Shown here: piece by piece, positions 1 through 9,894 of the stretch
Layout: each line of letters starts with the position of its first letter
Position numbering within the stretch: the stretch's first letter is position 1
DNA from: Geobacter sp.
GTDB lineage: Bacteria > Desulfobacterota > Desulfuromonadia > Geobacterales > Geobacteraceae
Direction: 5' to 3'
Length of the DNA stretch: 41,304 nucleotides
Assembly (NCBI GenBank): GCA_016177775.1
Contig: JACOUQ010000028.1
Span: 1 to 41,304, forward strand
Translations under genes and position numbers: made by a program
Notes under the pieces: generated by a model
Databases searched by the model: none
What the model was told of the DNA's origin: nothing
What the model saw: only the letters and a program-made list of their open reading frames with translations

Positions 1-13
1 TAGACTTTTCCAT
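1..13 (-). CDS. Start of a leftward gene cut by the window edge
   Basis: Reading leftward, an ATG at 13-11 is followed by codons for M-E-K-S before the window ends. It is preceded by a strong ribosome binding site (AAGGAGG about six bases ahead of the ATG), which is the whole basis of the call. Nothing can be said about its product. It would follow the AAA ATPase gene on the same strand after a gap of about 130 bases, so the two could be co-transcribed. Confidence 0.5.
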
Positions 14-147
14 GACCTGCCTCCTTGGTTGTGGCTCTGCGCCGTGGTGATTCGACTCTCCGCAGCATAACCCACGTTTGCAAGGATGGCAGGTCTTTTT
101 TGTTTCTTCGTTTCAACTGACAACCATTATGTCTTCAGCCTAAATTG

Positions 148-1638
148 CTAGCTGAATTTCCCCGATGCCGGCACTGCGCGTTTGAAGGCCCAGGCCTCGA
201 TCTTCTTGATCTGCTCGGCCATGGTTACGGAGAGGGGCACGGTGCGGCTGACAGTTACCATCAGGTCCTGCTGGGTAAGCGGCCGCCCCTCGGTAAGGGC
301 GTCGAAAGCGGCGGAAAGGACCGCCTGCTCGATTTCCGAGCCGGAGAATCCCCTGGTGGAGCCAGCCAGAAGTTTTACATCGAAACCAGTTATGTCTATT
401 TTCTGCTTGGCGAGGTGGATGTGGAAGATTTCCTCGCGGGCCTCGGCCTCGGGAAGCCCCACGTAGAATATCTCGTCGAAGCGTCCCTTGCGGAGCACCT
501 CGGCCGGGAGCATCTCGATGGCGTTGGCCGTGGCGGCCACGAACACAGGTGACCTCTTCTCCTGCATCCAGGTCAGGAAGGAGCCGAGCACCCGGGATGC
601 CGGTCCCCCCTCGGCCTTGAACCCCTGGCTCGATATGCCGGCCTCGATCTCGTCGATCCAGAGGACGCAAGGAGCTACCGCCTCGGCGGTAGCAAAGGAG
701 CGGCGCACGCTCGCTTCCGGCGAGCCGTACAGTCCGCCATACACTGAGCTCATGTCCAGACGGATCAGGGGAAGATGCCACTTGGCGGCCACAGCCTTGA
801 CGAAGAGCGACTTGCCGCACCCGGCGATCCCCATGATGAGGACCCCCTTGGGCATGTTGACCCCGGAGGCGATCCCCTCGATGCCGAAGGCCTTCTCCCG
901 CCGCTCCATCCAGTACTTGAGGTTCTCCATCCCCCCCACCTGGTCTGGGGTGACATCGTTCACCACGAATTCCATGATGCCGCTCTTGCGGATGATCTGG
1001 CGCTTGGCCTCGAAGAGCGCCTGGACGATCTCCCTCCCTGCCGGCTGCTGGGCCACCCGCTGCATTCGAACGCACCGTTCGATGTCGTTCATATCCAGCC
1101 CTTGGGCGGCCACCACCAGCTTACCCAGGAGTTCCGGGTCTTCGCTGCACAGCTTGGCCAGAAGCGCTTCCCGCTCAACGAGTTGCTCGAAAAAGACCCG
1201 AATCTCGGTGATGGTGGGGAGACCCTGCTGCATCACCACCAGATCCTCCCGAAGGATCTGCGGCACGGCCTCTTCCTGCCCCATAACCACCATCACCTTG
1301 TCGCGGCTTCTTGCAATGAAGTCCTTGATCTTTCTGATGATATAAGGGTTGTCCTGCCAGAAGAGCGCGAGGTCCTTGAACAGAAAAAGGAGCGGTCCCG
1401 GCTCGTTATCTGCATACTCCAGCGCCTTCAGCGGCTCTACCGTATCCGGCAGCTGGGCGCCTTCCCTCACAAGCCCGTCGGTGCAGTTCCAGACAATCGG
1501 CCCACCGGCCCCCTTGATGCGGGTAGCGGCCTGCGCCACTATCGCCTCGGTCCGGCGCTCATTGTCGGTGACCACGTACACGAGCTTGGTGCCGCTTCCG
1601 ATTACCTTCAAAAGTCCCGCCACATTCAGGTTGTCCAT
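148..1638 (-). CDS. AAA family ATPase, Ycf46-like
   Basis: A 496-residue soluble AAA ATPase. The C-terminal half holds the ATPase core: Walker A GIAGCGKS near residues 269-276, Walker [12 protein letters not shown], and an arginine-finger segment [11 protein letters not shown], followed by a helical lid. The N-terminal 230 residues are a separate domain without a motif I recognise. This layout and length match the Ycf46 group found in cyanobacteria, plastids and deltaproteobacteria, whose function is poorly defined; a link to carbon-concentration or photosynthesis regulation has been proposed only in cyanobacteria. The start is fixed by AAGGAGATAT just before the ATG. It is divergent from prpB. 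Family is confident, cellular role is not. Confidence 0.85.
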   Translation of the reverse strand: MDNLNVAGLLKVIGSGTKLVYVVTDNERRTEAIVAQAATRIKGAGGPIVWNCTDGLVREGAQLPDTVEPLKALEYADNEPGPLLFLFKDLALFWQDNPYIIRKIKDFIARSRDKVMVVMGQEEAVPQILREDLVVMQQGLPTITEIRVFFEQLVEREALLAKLCSEDPELLGKLVVAAQGLDMNDIERCVRMQRVAQQPAGREIVQALFEAKRQIIRKSGIMEFVVNDVTPDQVGGMENLKYWMERREKAFGIEGIASGVNMPKGVLIMGIAGCGKSLFVKAVAAKWHLPLIRLDMSSVYGGLYGSPEASVRRSFATAEAVAPCVLWIDEIEAGISSQGFKAEGGPASRVLGSFLTWMQEKRSPVFVAATANAIEMLPAEVLRKGRFDEIFYVGLPEAEAREEIFHIHLAKQKIDITGFDVKLLAGSTRGFSGSEIEQAVLSAAFDALTEGRPLTQQDLMVTVSRTVPLSVTMAEQIKKIEAWAFKRAVPASGKFS

Positions 1639-1668
1639 ATATCTCCTTCGTATGCGTCAGGCATCTCA

Positions 1669-1696
1669 ATTTTACCCGAATTACGGGCGCGGGCAA
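1669..1696 (-). promoter_or_regulatory. Possible sigma70-type promoter for the AAA ATPase gene
   Basis: On the minus strand TTGCCC (1696-1691) is followed after 16 bases by TAAAAT (1674-1669), about 30 bases ahead of the start codon. The spacer holds an imperfect palindrome (CCCGTAATTCGGG). The -35 box is only moderately good, so this is tentative. Confidence 0.35.
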
Positions 1697-1898
1697 ATGT
1701 TAGCGCTGCTTTTCATCCTTGGCAAGGGGAATGATGCGGGAGGGTCCGTTTGTCATCCGGATATTCTTGGGTAAACTTCAAAATATGGTTGTTGATTCTT
1801 ACAAAGCATTTACCGCAGAGGTCGCCGAGGAACGCAGAGAAAACCTCGAAGAGTAAATCAACGTCCTGGTTCAATGTTGTTATTGACGAAAGGCAAGG

Positions 1899-2795
1899 AT
1901 GGAGCGTATGCGGTCACCTGGCGGACTTTTGCGCGATGCGCTGGAACAGGAAAAACCATTGCAGTTGGTGGGGGCGATCAACGCCTATGCCGCCATGATG
2001 GCTGAGCAAATTGGGTTTCGCGCCCTATACCTCTCCGGGGCCGGGGTGGCCAACGCCTCCTTCGGCCTCCCTGACCTGGGAATGACTACTCTCCACGACG
2101 TTCTGGACGACGTGCGGCGGATCACCTCCGCCACGAGCCTCCCGCTCCTCGTCGACCTGGACACCGGCTGGGGGCATGCCTTCATGATCCGCCGGACCGT
2201 TCGGGAGATGATCCGGGCAGGGGCCGCCGGCATCCACATCGAGGACCAGGTAGCCGCAAAGCGATGCGGCCACAGGCCCGGCAAGGCGCTTGTGACCGCA
2301 GATGAGATGGTGGACCGGATCAAGGCTGCGCTCGATGCCCGGACCGACCCTGAGTTCGTCATCATGGCCCGCACCGACGCTGTGGCACCGGAGGGTCTGG
2401 ATGCGGCCATCGAGCGCGTCTGCCGCTACCGGGAGGCCGGGGCGGACATGATCTTCCCGGAGGCGCTGGCCGGACTGGAACAGTACCGCCGCTTCGCGGA
2501 CGCGGTCGGCATACCCATCCTGGCCAACATGACCGAGTTCGGCGTAACGCCCCTCTTCACCCGCGAGGAGCTGGCACAAGCCGGCGTGCGCCTTGTCCTC
2601 TATCCCCTTTCCGCTTTCCGCGCCATGAGCGCGGCGGCCCTCCGGGTCTATCGCGCCATCCGGGAGGAGGGGACGCAGAAGAGCGTTGTGGATACCATGC
2701 AGAGCCGCGCAGAGCTATATGATTTTCTCGGCTACCATGTATACGAAAAAAGGATGGACGAATTGTTCGGGAACAGGCCGAAGACTGAAGACTGA
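1899..2795 (+). CDS. prpB: 2-Methylisocitrate lyase
   Basis: Cleaves 2-methylisocitrate to pyruvate and succinate, the last step of the methylcitrate cycle for propionyl-CoA disposal. The 298-residue length is normal for PrpB. The isocitrate lyase/PEP mutase fold is evident, with the signature KRCGH (catalytic cysteine near residue 123), an upstream substrate/metal region VDLDTGWG, and ARTDA further on. The start at 1899 has AAGG-type pairing just upstream; an ATG nine bases later has a Shine-Dalgarno too close to use well. It is the first gene of prpB-prpC-prpD. The last codons before the stop run into a 7-bp repeat (GAAGACT twice), so the C-terminus is probably repeat-derived. No prpR-type regulator is adjacent. 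Confidence 0.93.
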   Translation: MERMRSPGGLLRDALEQEKPLQLVGAINAYAAMMAEQIGFRALYLSGAGVANASFGLPDLGMTTLHDVLDDVRRITSATSLPLLVDLDTGWGHAFMIRRTVREMIRAGAAGIHIEDQVAAKRCGHRPGKALVTADEMVDRIKAALDARTDPEFVIMARTDAVAPEGLDAAIERVCRYREAGADMIFPEALAGLEQYRRFADAVGIPILANMTEFGVTPLFTREELAQAGVRLVLYPLSAFRAMSAAALRVYRAIREEGTQKSVVDTMQSRAELYDFLGYHVYEKRMDELFGNRPKTED

Positions 2796-2836
2796 AGGTT
2801 TTATACTTCAGCCCTCAGCCTTCGGCCTTCAGCCTG
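2785..2836 (+). repeat. Degenerate 7-bp repeats at the end of prpB, both orientations
   Basis: The end of prpB and the prpB-prpC gap hold GAAGACT-type heptamers on the plus strand followed by CTTCAGC-type heptamers, the same unit inverted. Read as TGAANNN the units are TGAAGAC and TGAAGGC. The two halves can pair into an imperfect hairpin (TGAAG with CTTCA). There is no T-run, so a role in mRNA processing or stability between prpB and prpC fits better than termination. Confidence 0.6.
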
Positions 2837-2863
2837 AACAGCTTTCAAGAAAGGGGAAACATT

Positions 2864-3985
2864 ATGAACGTCACCTATAGTCCCGGCCTGGAAGGGGTAA
2901 TCGCCGGCGAAACAGCCATCAGCACGGTCGGGAAGGAGGGGATGGGGCTCAACTACCGGGGTTACTCCATCTATGACCTAGCCGAACACGCCGGTTTCGA
3001 GGAGGTGGCCCACCTCCTCATCCACGGCAGGCTCCCCAACCGGGACGAACTGGATGCCTTCCGCACCAGGCTCATCACCATGCGTGTCCTGCCGGAAGGG
3101 TTACGGCACGTGCTGGAGCAACTCCCTCCCACCGCCCACCCCATGGACGTCCTCCGTACCGGCTGCTCTGCCCTCGGGGCCATGGAACCGGAATCCGCGG
3201 GCCACAACCAGTATGGCGTCGCGGAGAGGCTCGTGGCCTCCTTCCCCGCCATGCTCCTCTACTGGCACCACTTCCACAAGACCGGGGAGCGCATCGCCAC
3301 CAAAAGCCCGGAGAAAGGGCTGGCTGGCCATTTCCTGGCCCTGCTGCACGGCAAGACCCCGGACGACCTGGCGCGCCAACTGGTTAATGCTTCCCTGATC
3401 CTGTATGCCGAGCACGAGTTCAATGCCTCCACGTTCTCCGCCAGGGTCACCGCCTCCACCCTCTCCGACTTTTACTCCGCCGTCACCTCCGCCATCGGCA
3501 CCCTGCGCGGCCCGCTGCACGGCGGCGCCAACGAGGAGGCAATGAAGCTGATCACCCGCTTCAAGTCGCCGGAAGAGGCTGAAAATGGAATCTACGAGAT
3601 GCTTGAGCGGAAGGAGAAGATCATGGGGTTCGGCCACCGCGTCTACAAGAAGGCCGACCCTCGCTCCGCTGTGATCAAGGAGTGGTCGCGCCGGATCTCG
3701 GAAGCAAGCGGCAACATGCTTCTGTACCAGGTTTCCGAGCGGATCGAAAACATCCTGCAAAAGGAGAAGGGGCTCTACCCCAACCTCGACTTCTACAGCG
3801 CATCAGCCTATCACCTCTGCGGCATCCCGACCGCCATGTTCACCCCGGTCTTCGTATTCGCCCGCATCTGCGGCTGGTCGGCCCACATCATCGAACAACG
3901 GGCCGCCAACAGGCTCTACCGGCCAATTGCCAACTATATCGGCCCGGAGCCGATGCCGTACGTGGCGATTGAGGAGCGGACATGA
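2864..3985 (+). CDS. prpC: 2-Methylcitrate synthase (citrate synthase family)
   Basis: Condenses propionyl-CoA with oxaloacetate to 2-methylcitrate. The 373-residue length matches the short type II citrate synthase/PrpC group. The citrate synthase signature [13 protein letters not shown] carries the catalytic histidine near residue 258, and the N-terminal segment [16 protein letters not shown] is typical of PrpC-like members. The ATG follows AGAAAGGGGAAAC. The position between prpB and prpD decides the call over ordinary citrate synthase. The stop overlaps the prpD start in an ATGA, which points to translational coupling. It may also accept acetyl-CoA, as several PrpC enzymes do. Confidence 0.9.
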   Translation: MNVTYSPGLEGVIAGETAISTVGKEGMGLNYRGYSIYDLAEHAGFEEVAHLLIHGRLPNRDELDAFRTRLITMRVLPEGLRHVLEQLPPTAHPMDVLRTGCSALGAMEPESAGHNQYGVAERLVASFPAMLLYWHHFHKTGERIATKSPEKGLAGHFLALLHGKTPDDLARQLVNASLILYAEHEFNASTFSARVTASTLSDFYSAVTSAIGTLRGPLHGGANEEAMKLITRFKSPEEAENGIYEMLERKEKIMGFGHRVYKKADPRSAVIKEWSRRISEASGNMLLYQVSERIENILQKEKGLYPNLDFYSASAYHLCGIPTAMFTPVFVFARICGWSAHIIEQRAANRLYRPIANYIGPEPMPYVAIEERT

Positions 3986-5427
3986 CCACCCAGGCCGACC
4001 TGAACATCCGCCCGGCCCCTGACCGGGAGATTGCCGACATCGCCGACTACGTGACCGACTACGTCATCGACAGCGAAGAGGCTTACGATACCGCTCGCTA
4101 CGTCCTGATGGACAGCATCGGCTGTGTCCTTCTGGCCCATCGCTATCCGGAATGCGCCAAGCTGCTCGGACCCATCGTCCCCGGCACCATTGTCCCCAAC
4201 GGGGTGCGGGTTCCCGGCACCCGCTTCGAGCTCGACCCGGCCAAGGGGGCCTTCGATATCGGGATCCTTATCCGGTGGCTCGATTTCAACGACACATGGC
4301 TCGCCGCGGAATGGGGGCATCCCTCCGACAACCTGGGGGGTATCCTGGCCGTGGCGGACTTTGTCAGCCGCCGGAACGGAGCAACAGGGAAAAAGCCGCT
4401 GACAGTGCGCGACGTGCTGACCGCGATGATAAAGGCACACGAGATCCAGGGAGTGATGGCTCTGGAGAACAGTTTCAACCGGGTCGGGCTCGATCACGTG
4501 GTCCTGGTGAAGCTGGCCACGGCGGCAGTGGCCACCCGCCTCCTCGGCGGCATGAAGACGGAGATCATAAACGCAGTTTCGCATGTCTGGGTGGATGGAC
4601 AGAGCCTGCGGACCTACCGGCATGCCCCCAACACCGGCTCTCGCAAGTCGTGGGCTGCGGGAGACGCCACCAGCCGGGGGGTGCGGCTGGCCCTCATGAC
4701 AATGGCCGGGGAATCCGGCTGCCCGAGCGCCCTGACCGCAAAGGAATGGGGGTTCTACGATGCTTCCTTCCATGGGGGGAGGTTCAGCTTCCAGCGCCCC
4801 TATGGTTCATATGTCATGGAGAACGTCCTTTTCAAGGTGGCGTTCCCGGCCGAGTTCCACGCCCAGACCGCCGTGGAATGTGCCATCAGGCTGCACGGGG
4901 AGGTGAAGGAAAAGCTGGATAAAATCGAGAGGGTCGTGATCGCCACACAGGAGCCGGCAATCAGGATCATCAGCAAGACCGGCCCCCTCTATAACCCGGC
5001 CGACCGGGACCACTGTCTCCAGTATATGACAGCCGTGGGACTGATCTTCGGTGAGCTGACCGCGGACCACTACGAGGATGCAGTAGCCGCCGATTCCCGC
5101 ATAGACGCACTCAGAAAGAAGATGGAAGTGGTGGAGGAGCCGCGCTATTCGCGGGAATACCTGGAGCCGAACAAGCGCTCCATTGCCAATGCTGTGCAGG
5201 TCTTTTTCAACGATGGGAGCAGCACGGAGCGGGTGGAGGTTGAGTACCCGCTTGGGCACCGGAGAAGAAGGAAGGAGGGGCTACCGCTTCTGATCGGAAA
5301 GTTTCGGGAGAATGCCGCCAGTCGCCTGCCAGCCGGGCAAATAAATACTGTGGCTGAGCTGTTCCTCGACCGTGAGCGTTTGGAGGGAACACCGATCAAC
5401 AAGTTCATGGAGATGTTCATATATTGA
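3982..5427 (+). CDS. prpD: 2-Methylcitrate dehydratase (MmgE/PrpD family)
   Basis: Dehydrates 2-methylcitrate to 2-methylaconitate or onward to methylisocitrate. The 481-residue protein belongs to the MmgE/PrpD family: it has the motif [20 protein letters not shown] near residue 95 and [19 protein letters not shown] in the middle, both typical of PrpD. The ATG overlaps the prpC stop. No acnD, prpF or prpE lies beside it, so this PrpD is likely the cofactor-free type that works with a housekeeping aconitase. It is the last gene of the operon. Confidence 0.93.
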   Translation: MTTQADLNIRPAPDREIADIADYVTDYVIDSEEAYDTARYVLMDSIGCVLLAHRYPECAKLLGPIVPGTIVPNGVRVPGTRFELDPAKGAFDIGILIRWLDFNDTWLAAEWGHPSDNLGGILAVADFVSRRNGATGKKPLTVRDVLTAMIKAHEIQGVMALENSFNRVGLDHVVLVKLATAAVATRLLGGMKTEIINAVSHVWVDGQSLRTYRHAPNTGSRKSWAAGDATSRGVRLALMTMAGESGCPSALTAKEWGFYDASFHGGRFSFQRPYGSYVMENVLFKVAFPAEFHAQTAVECAIRLHGEVKEKLDKIERVVIATQEPAIRIISKTGPLYNPADRDHCLQYMTAVGLIFGELTADHYEDAVAADSRIDALRKKMEVVEEPRYSREYLEPNKRSIANAVQVFFNDGSSTERVEVEYPLGHRRRRKEGLPLLIGKFRENAASRLPAGQINTVAELFLDRERLEGTPINKFMEMFIY

Positions 5428-5550
5428 TGCTCCGTAAGTGTGCCCCAGTGTGAAACAGAAGACCACACCCACTCCCATCCCCTTTTGGTACTAATCCACC
5501 CCAGTTGTACTCCAAGACGCGCCTTACCTTGACGGCTCAGACGCTTTAAA

Positions 5551-5587
5551 GCCTCGAATCAGCTTTGACCTGATGGGGTGGCTTTTT
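5551..5587 (+). terminator. Probable terminator of the prp operon
   Basis: GCC...ATCAG (5551-5562) can pair with CTGAT...GGC (5570-5582) around a 7-base loop, with mismatches in the middle of the stem, and is followed by TTTTT at 5583-5587. The imperfect stem limits confidence. Confidence 0.45.
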
Positions 5588-5621
5588 CGCGCCAATTGCA
5601 AAGAATTGTTCTGACCGATAC

Positions 5622-5649
5622 TTGACACCCGGATACCCCGAAGTATTTT
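5622..5649 (+). promoter_or_regulatory. Possible sigma70-type promoter of the large-protein locus
   Basis: A perfect -35 box TTGACA (5622-5627) is followed after 16 bases by TATTTT (5644-5649). A start near 5656 would give a leader of about 75 bases, AT-rich, before the ATG at 5733. Confidence 0.45.
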
Positions 5650-5732
5650 TGTAGTCAGTCCATAGATTAAAATAATTTTATTATCCCGAAATACCCCCAA
5701 CCATACATCCCACATTTTCCCCGGAGGCCGTC

Positions 5733-7871
5733 ATGTCACACGAACTAAGCAACAAGAAGGGTGCATTTTGCCTTGCAGGCCGACTGGTCGAGGCAGCATT
5801 CGCGATAACCCTTTTGTCACTGTCGGTGCCGCAACTTGCCGAAGCAGCCGAGATGACCGGTAAAACCGGAATCCCCCCCGCACCGCCGCCCCCTGAAGCA
5901 AAACACGCCGGGGTCAGCCGCGTCGGGAGTGCAGAATCCCCATATTCCTGCCCTTTCTGCAATCTGGCCGGAGTGGATCTTTCCGGGAAAGACCTGACCA
6001 ACGCCAATCTTGTCGGGACGAACCTGTCCGGCGCCAACCTGAGCGGAGCTGTCATGGATGGGATTATCCTCATCGGGGCCGATCTTGCCAATGCCAAGCT
6101 TGAGAATGCCCAACTGAACGACTCCGCCAAGGGGCCGGCCAACCTGTCGCGGGCCAATCTGACCGGGGCCTCTCTGAAAGGGGCCCAGATGAACGGCACC
6201 GATCTGCAATTCGCGATTTTCCCAGACACGAACTTCACGGGCGTTGACCTCAGCAAGGCCAAATTCGGGGTGCGGATCAAGGCCGGGGTGAAGAACGGAC
6301 GCAAGACCTCGTTCAGAAAGGCGACCTTGCGCAGGGAGTTCATAGTCGACGAAGCGACCATGGACGTCACGGGCGTGAAATGGCTGGGAGAACAAATCAA
6401 GGCTCCGCGCGGCAACGAGGATATCGCCTGCGGCAATGCCGACCTGTCGGGGTTGACGAGCCGGGTCTACGTCTCAGCCTCCACGGGGACCGATAATGAC
6501 GGTTGCGGCGCGAGCTACGGCGTGCCATGCAAGACCATCTCATACGGGATAAGCCGCTGCGGGACATCAAGCTGCGGCGTCCTGGTGGGCTATGATGAAT
6601 ACGCGCCTGACGCGACGATTCAACTGCGCGACGGCGTGAACGTCTACGGCGGCTGCCTGCCGCAGAGCCAGGCGAAACCGGAATATTTTTCGGTAATCAC
6701 GGCATCGGCGGGGGGCCTCCCGGCGGTCAGCGCCACTGGGATCAACGGCGGCGCCATCCTTCAGGGATTTCAGGTCAACGCCTCCGCCTCGGGGGGGACA
6801 AACGGCGCGACGAGCGTGGCAATGCTGGCCGCAAACAGCAGCAGGCTCTCCATCATCAATGCTCAGCTTGTGGCCAACTCCGGAGGACAGGGGAGCGCCG
6901 GAGCGGACGGCGCAGCCGGCCAGCGGGGTGGAGACGGCAACGGCCGCGACGGCGGCACGAACAGCGGCTGCGGCTATACCGACGGCGGGAAGGGGGCATG
7001 CCAGGAGAGCGTGAATGTAACCACCTCGGGCCTGACAATCACCTGCACGCCCTCGTGCAGCGACAACGCTTGCTGGGGATATTACGGTTCTCCCGGGACG
7101 ACTGCGAATTGGGCGGGAGGCGGGCAATGGGGCAACGGCAACTGCGCCGAGTGTCCGGTCAGCCACGGCAGCGACGGAAATCCCGCAGCTTGGGGTTACA
7201 ATGCCGGCTGCGGCAACATGGGTAATGTGTCTAACGACAAAGCGGGAAGCTTTGCCGGAACTGCCTGGTCCGGCAGCACTGGCGGCTCCGGCACAACAGG
7301 TGGGAACGGTGGTGGAGGTGGTGGAGGTGGGTCCGGCGGTTACATGGGCGGTTGGTGTTTCTGGGTGTATACCCAAATAAGCGGGAACAGCGGCGGAGGC
7401 GGAGGGGCCGGAGGATGCACGGCTTCCGGCGGAAACGGGGGCCAGCAGGGAGGTGCCTCATTCGCGATGGCGGCGGTAAATTCTTTGGTCATTATCCAGG
7501 CATCGGATGTAATTGCCGGGAAAGGCGGAACAGGCGGCAAGGGTGGTAACGGTGCGCAAGGCGGAGCAGGCGGCAACGGCGCAAACGGCGCTTCCGATCA
7601 GTCGGGCGGCGGCATCGGCGGGAAAGGAGGCAACGGCGGCGCCGGCGGCGCCGGCGGCGGGGGTGCCGGAGGTAACGGCGGGCCCGCGGTAGGAATCGCA
7701 TTGGTTGGCAGATCTTCACTCTTAGGTGACCCGATTGTGTATTATCCCGGCACCTCCGGCACCCCCGGAGACAAAGGCCAGGGAGGTGGCGCCGTAGTTT
7801 CCGGCGCATGCACGGGGCCGGATGGCGATACCGGGGTCAACGGCCTGGTTGCCGACACCTATCAGTATTAA
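5733..7871 (+). CDS. Secreted pentapeptide-repeat and glycine-rich repeat protein
   Basis: A 712-residue exported protein of unknown function. A signal peptide ends near residue 40 (hydrophobic AFAITLLSLSVPQLAEA, AxA-type site). A CPFC motif then opens a pentapeptide-repeat block (A-[DN]-L-x-x units, about residues 70-190). Residues 240-360 start VYVSASTGTDNDGCG and run through SYGVPCKTIS, which resembles the opening of parallel beta-helix (DUF1565-type) surface proteins. The last 300 residues are rich in glycine triplets (GGxGGxGG) broken by cysteine-rich stretches, much like PGRS tracts. RBS CCGGAGG precedes the ATG. It is the first gene of a four-gene set. Predicted to be an extended beta-solenoid at or beyond the outer membrane; this is inference from repeats. 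Confidence 0.8.
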   Translation: MSHELSNKKGAFCLAGRLVEAAFAITLLSLSVPQLAEAAEMTGKTGIPPAPPPPEAKHAGVSRVGSAESPYSCPFCNLAGVDLSGKDLTNANLVGTNLSGANLSGAVMDGIILIGADLANAKLENAQLNDSAKGPANLSRANLTGASLKGAQMNGTDLQFAIFPDTNFTGVDLSKAKFGVRIKAGVKNGRKTSFRKATLRREFIVDEATMDVTGVKWLGEQIKAPRGNEDIACGNADLSGLTSRVYVSASTGTDNDGCGASYGVPCKTISYGISRCGTSSCGVLVGYDEYAPDATIQLRDGVNVYGGCLPQSQAKPEYFSVITASAGGLPAVSATGINGGAILQGFQVNASASGGTNGATSVAMLAANSSRLSIINAQLVANSGGQGSAGADGAAGQRGGDGNGRDGGTNSGCGYTDGGKGACQESVNVTTSGLTITCTPSCSDNACWGYYGSPGTTANWAGGGQWGNGNCAECPVSHGSDGNPAAWGYNAGCGNMGNVSNDKAGSFAGTAWSGSTGGSGTTGGNGGGGGGGGSGGYMGGWCFWVYTQISGNSGGGGGAGGCTASGGNGGQQGGASFAMAAVNSLVIIQASDVIAGKGGTGGKGGNGAQGGAGGNGANGASDQSGGGIGGKGGNGGAGGAGGGGAGGNGGPAVGIALVGRSSLLGDPIVYYPGTSGTPGDKGQGGGAVVSGACTGPDGDTGVNGLVADTYQY

Positions 7872-7896
7872 CCGCCGTAAAAGAGGGGGATCTCAT

Positions 7897-9894
7897 ATGT
7901 TCGTCAAATTACTGCAATCATTCCGGCACCGCCGCATCATTACGGCATTGACCGTGATTCTGACTGCTGTCACGGGAGGAATCGCGCCGGCGTCCGATAT
8001 CTGCCCCAACGCCCTCCATACCGGTCCTGACTATTCAAACCAGGACCTGCACGACCGCAATTTCTCCAACCAGAACCTGGCAGGGGCCAACTTCACCGGC
8101 GCCAACCTCAGGGGGGCCGTATTCAAGGGAGCAATCCTCAGGGGGGCCGATTTTTCCCTGGCGCAATTCGGCGCTTCCCCTTCCACCCCGTTCACGACCA
8201 GCTTTACCCAGGCGAACCTTGAAAACGCCTGCTTCGCGGGGGCGATCATCTCCACGGCGGAGTTCGAATTCGCCAACGTCCCGTGCGCAGTATTCGACAA
8301 CACCGACATTTCCAACGCCAGGTTCGGCCCGGTAATAAAGGCGGCCGCCGCCAGCGGCCCCTGCCGGAGCAGCTTTCAGAATACCGTCATGAACTGCGAA
8401 TTCATCCCCCAATGGAAAGACCTTGCCATGAACAGCAGCCAGGTCCAGGGTTGCGCGGATTTGCTCTCCGGCCAGGATTTTTCCAACAGCCGGATGAACC
8501 GGGTGGTCTTTTCCGGCCTGAACCTGAAGAACACCAGATGGACCGGCTCCCAACTGCTAGGGGCCTACTTCATCAACGCGGAACTGGAAAACGCGGTCTT
8601 CACCGGGGCAAACCTGAAACAGACCCAGTTCAGCCAAGCCAGGGCGAAAAACGCCAGGTTCGACAGCCAGGCCCAGCTGACCGGCGCCCACCTGTCAGGG
8701 ATCGACCTGACCGGGGCCGACCTGACGAGCGCGGTGCTTCAGGGTGCGGACGGCCTCCCCGCGGCGGACCTCTCGATGGCGTTCATGCGCAATGCCGTCC
8801 TGACTAGTTGCGAGATGACGGGGATCAACATGTCGCATGCCAGTTTCTACGGCACCGCGAAAGCGGACGGCGCCACCCTGCAGCAGGTTGACTGGACGAA
8901 CGCCAACCTCGGAGGGGCAAACCTCTCCCAGGGGAAAATGAAAGGAGCACGGCTCGACGCCGCCAACCTGGTGAACGCCAATCTCGCCGGCGCCGACCTC
9001 ACCCCGGTGAGCGGCTATCTCGCCTCCTCGCTGGTCAGGGCGAACCTTCAAGGTGCCGACTTCAGCGGCGCGAAACTGGTGGGGGCGAACCTCTCCAGCG
9101 CAGCGGTCGCCGTAGATAACGGAGTGCCTCTGTTTGCCCAGAAAAGCGCACAGGGGCTGGTGCCAGACCTTGACAACAAGCTGCTGACCGCCGAACTGGC
9201 TACTCTCTTTTCGGACCATGGATACGTGCTCCCTGCCTGCGAAAATCCGCGGATAGTGGCGATCCAGCCCGGCGGGCAATGGCAGATACTGCTGAGCAGC
9301 CCGGTAGGCCCCGGGAAGTATAAACAGTTTGCGTTGAACAAAACAGCAATGGGCAACAAAATCAATGTGACCGGGATCAAAACGGGGAGAGGAGTGGAAA
9401 CCGCCGACCCTGTCCTGTTCACGGTGAGCGGAGACTACTCCGACATGCTCGACAAGCAACTCCCCCCTTCCAACCTTTTGAAGGACTTCACAAGCAACGG
9501 CTATACTCTTCCCCCCTGTTCCAATCCGTATATCACCGTATCCCAGGCGGGGCAGCAGTGGTCCGTGAAGCGCACCGCCACCTCCGTAGATTCCGCCGGG
9601 CTTGGATATTCGGCGTTCAACCTGATAAAAAACAGTACTGCGATTAACTGTTACGGCTCCGAAATCCTGGTGATTCAGGAGGACAGCCAAGGGCAACTCT
9701 CCCTGCAGCTCTTCGCCGTCCAGAAAACAAAGCTTTCCGCGGACAACTTCGACGACAACACCACCTGCCCGAACCAGAGATCGTACAAAGCCAACAAGGA
9801 TGCAGAAGCCACCTGGGAGGAGATGATGACGGCGGTCAACCCGCCCAAGCCGCCCCCCTGCATTCCCAGCCCGTACAAGTGGTGCGGCAAATGA
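7897..9894 (+). CDS. Secreted pentapeptide-repeat protein with two C-terminal LD/W modules
   Basis: A 665-residue exported protein. I start at the ATG at 7897, which has GAGGGGGATC ahead of it and begins directly with a basic, then hydrophobic signal sequence (RRIITALTVILTAVTGGIAPAS). Pentapeptide repeats (A-N-L, A-D-F/L units) fill about residues 35-410, predicting a right-handed quadrilateral beta-helix. Two copies of a new module start at residues 425 and 518: L-D, then F at position 14, G at 18, L-P at 21-22, C at 24 and W at 38. The same module occurs in the 1388-aa protein downstream, which ties this gene to its neighbours. The C-terminus is proline- and cysteine-containing. The stop overlaps the next start (ATGA). 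Function unknown. Confidence 0.82.
   Translation: MFVKLLQSFRHRRIITALTVILTAVTGGIAPASDICPNALHTGPDYSNQDLHDRNFSNQNLAGANFTGANLRGAVFKGAILRGADFSLAQFGASPSTPFTTSFTQANLENACFAGAIISTAEFEFANVPCAVFDNTDISNARFGPVIKAAAASGPCRSSFQNTVMNCEFIPQWKDLAMNSSQVQGCADLLSGQDFSNSRMNRVVFSGLNLKNTRWTGSQLLGAYFINAELENAVFTGANLKQTQFSQARAKNARFDSQAQLTGAHLSGIDLTGADLTSAVLQGADGLPAADLSMAFMRNAVLTSCEMTGINMSHASFYGTAKADGATLQQVDWTNANLGGANLSQGKMKGARLDAANLVNANLAGADLTPVSGYLASSLVRANLQGADFSGAKLVGANLSSAAVAVDNGVPLFAQKSAQGLVPDLDNKLLTAELATLFSDHGYVLPACENPRIVAIQPGGQWQILLSSPVGPGKYKQFALNKTAMGNKINVTGIKTGRGVETADPVLFTVSGDYSDMLDKQLPPSNLLKDFTSNGYTLPPCSNPYITVSQAGQQWSVKRTATSVDSAGLGYSAFNLIKNSTAINCYGSEILVIQEDSQGQLSLQLFAVQKTKLSADNFDDNTTCPNQRSYKANKDAEATWEEMMTAVNPPKPPPCIPSPYKWCGK

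Larger units (their letters stand above)
5428..5732. other. Intergenic region between prpD and the large-protein locus
   Basis: No convincing gene lies in these 305 bases. The first part holds a terminator-like hairpin for the prp operon; the second part becomes AT-rich and holds a possible promoter (TTGACA at 5622-5627). The ribosome binding site CCGGAGG stands just ahead of the ATG at 5733. Confidence 0.7.

Noticed and set aside
5521..5600. Riboswitch (c-di-GMP type) ahead of the large-protein locus
   Set aside because: The conserved GEMM core bases are not present; the hairpin is better read as the prp terminator.
5524..5715. A 63-codon leftward frame between prpD and the large-protein locus
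   Set aside because: No Shine-Dalgarno, and it overlaps the terminator-like hairpin and promoter; no recognisable protein features.
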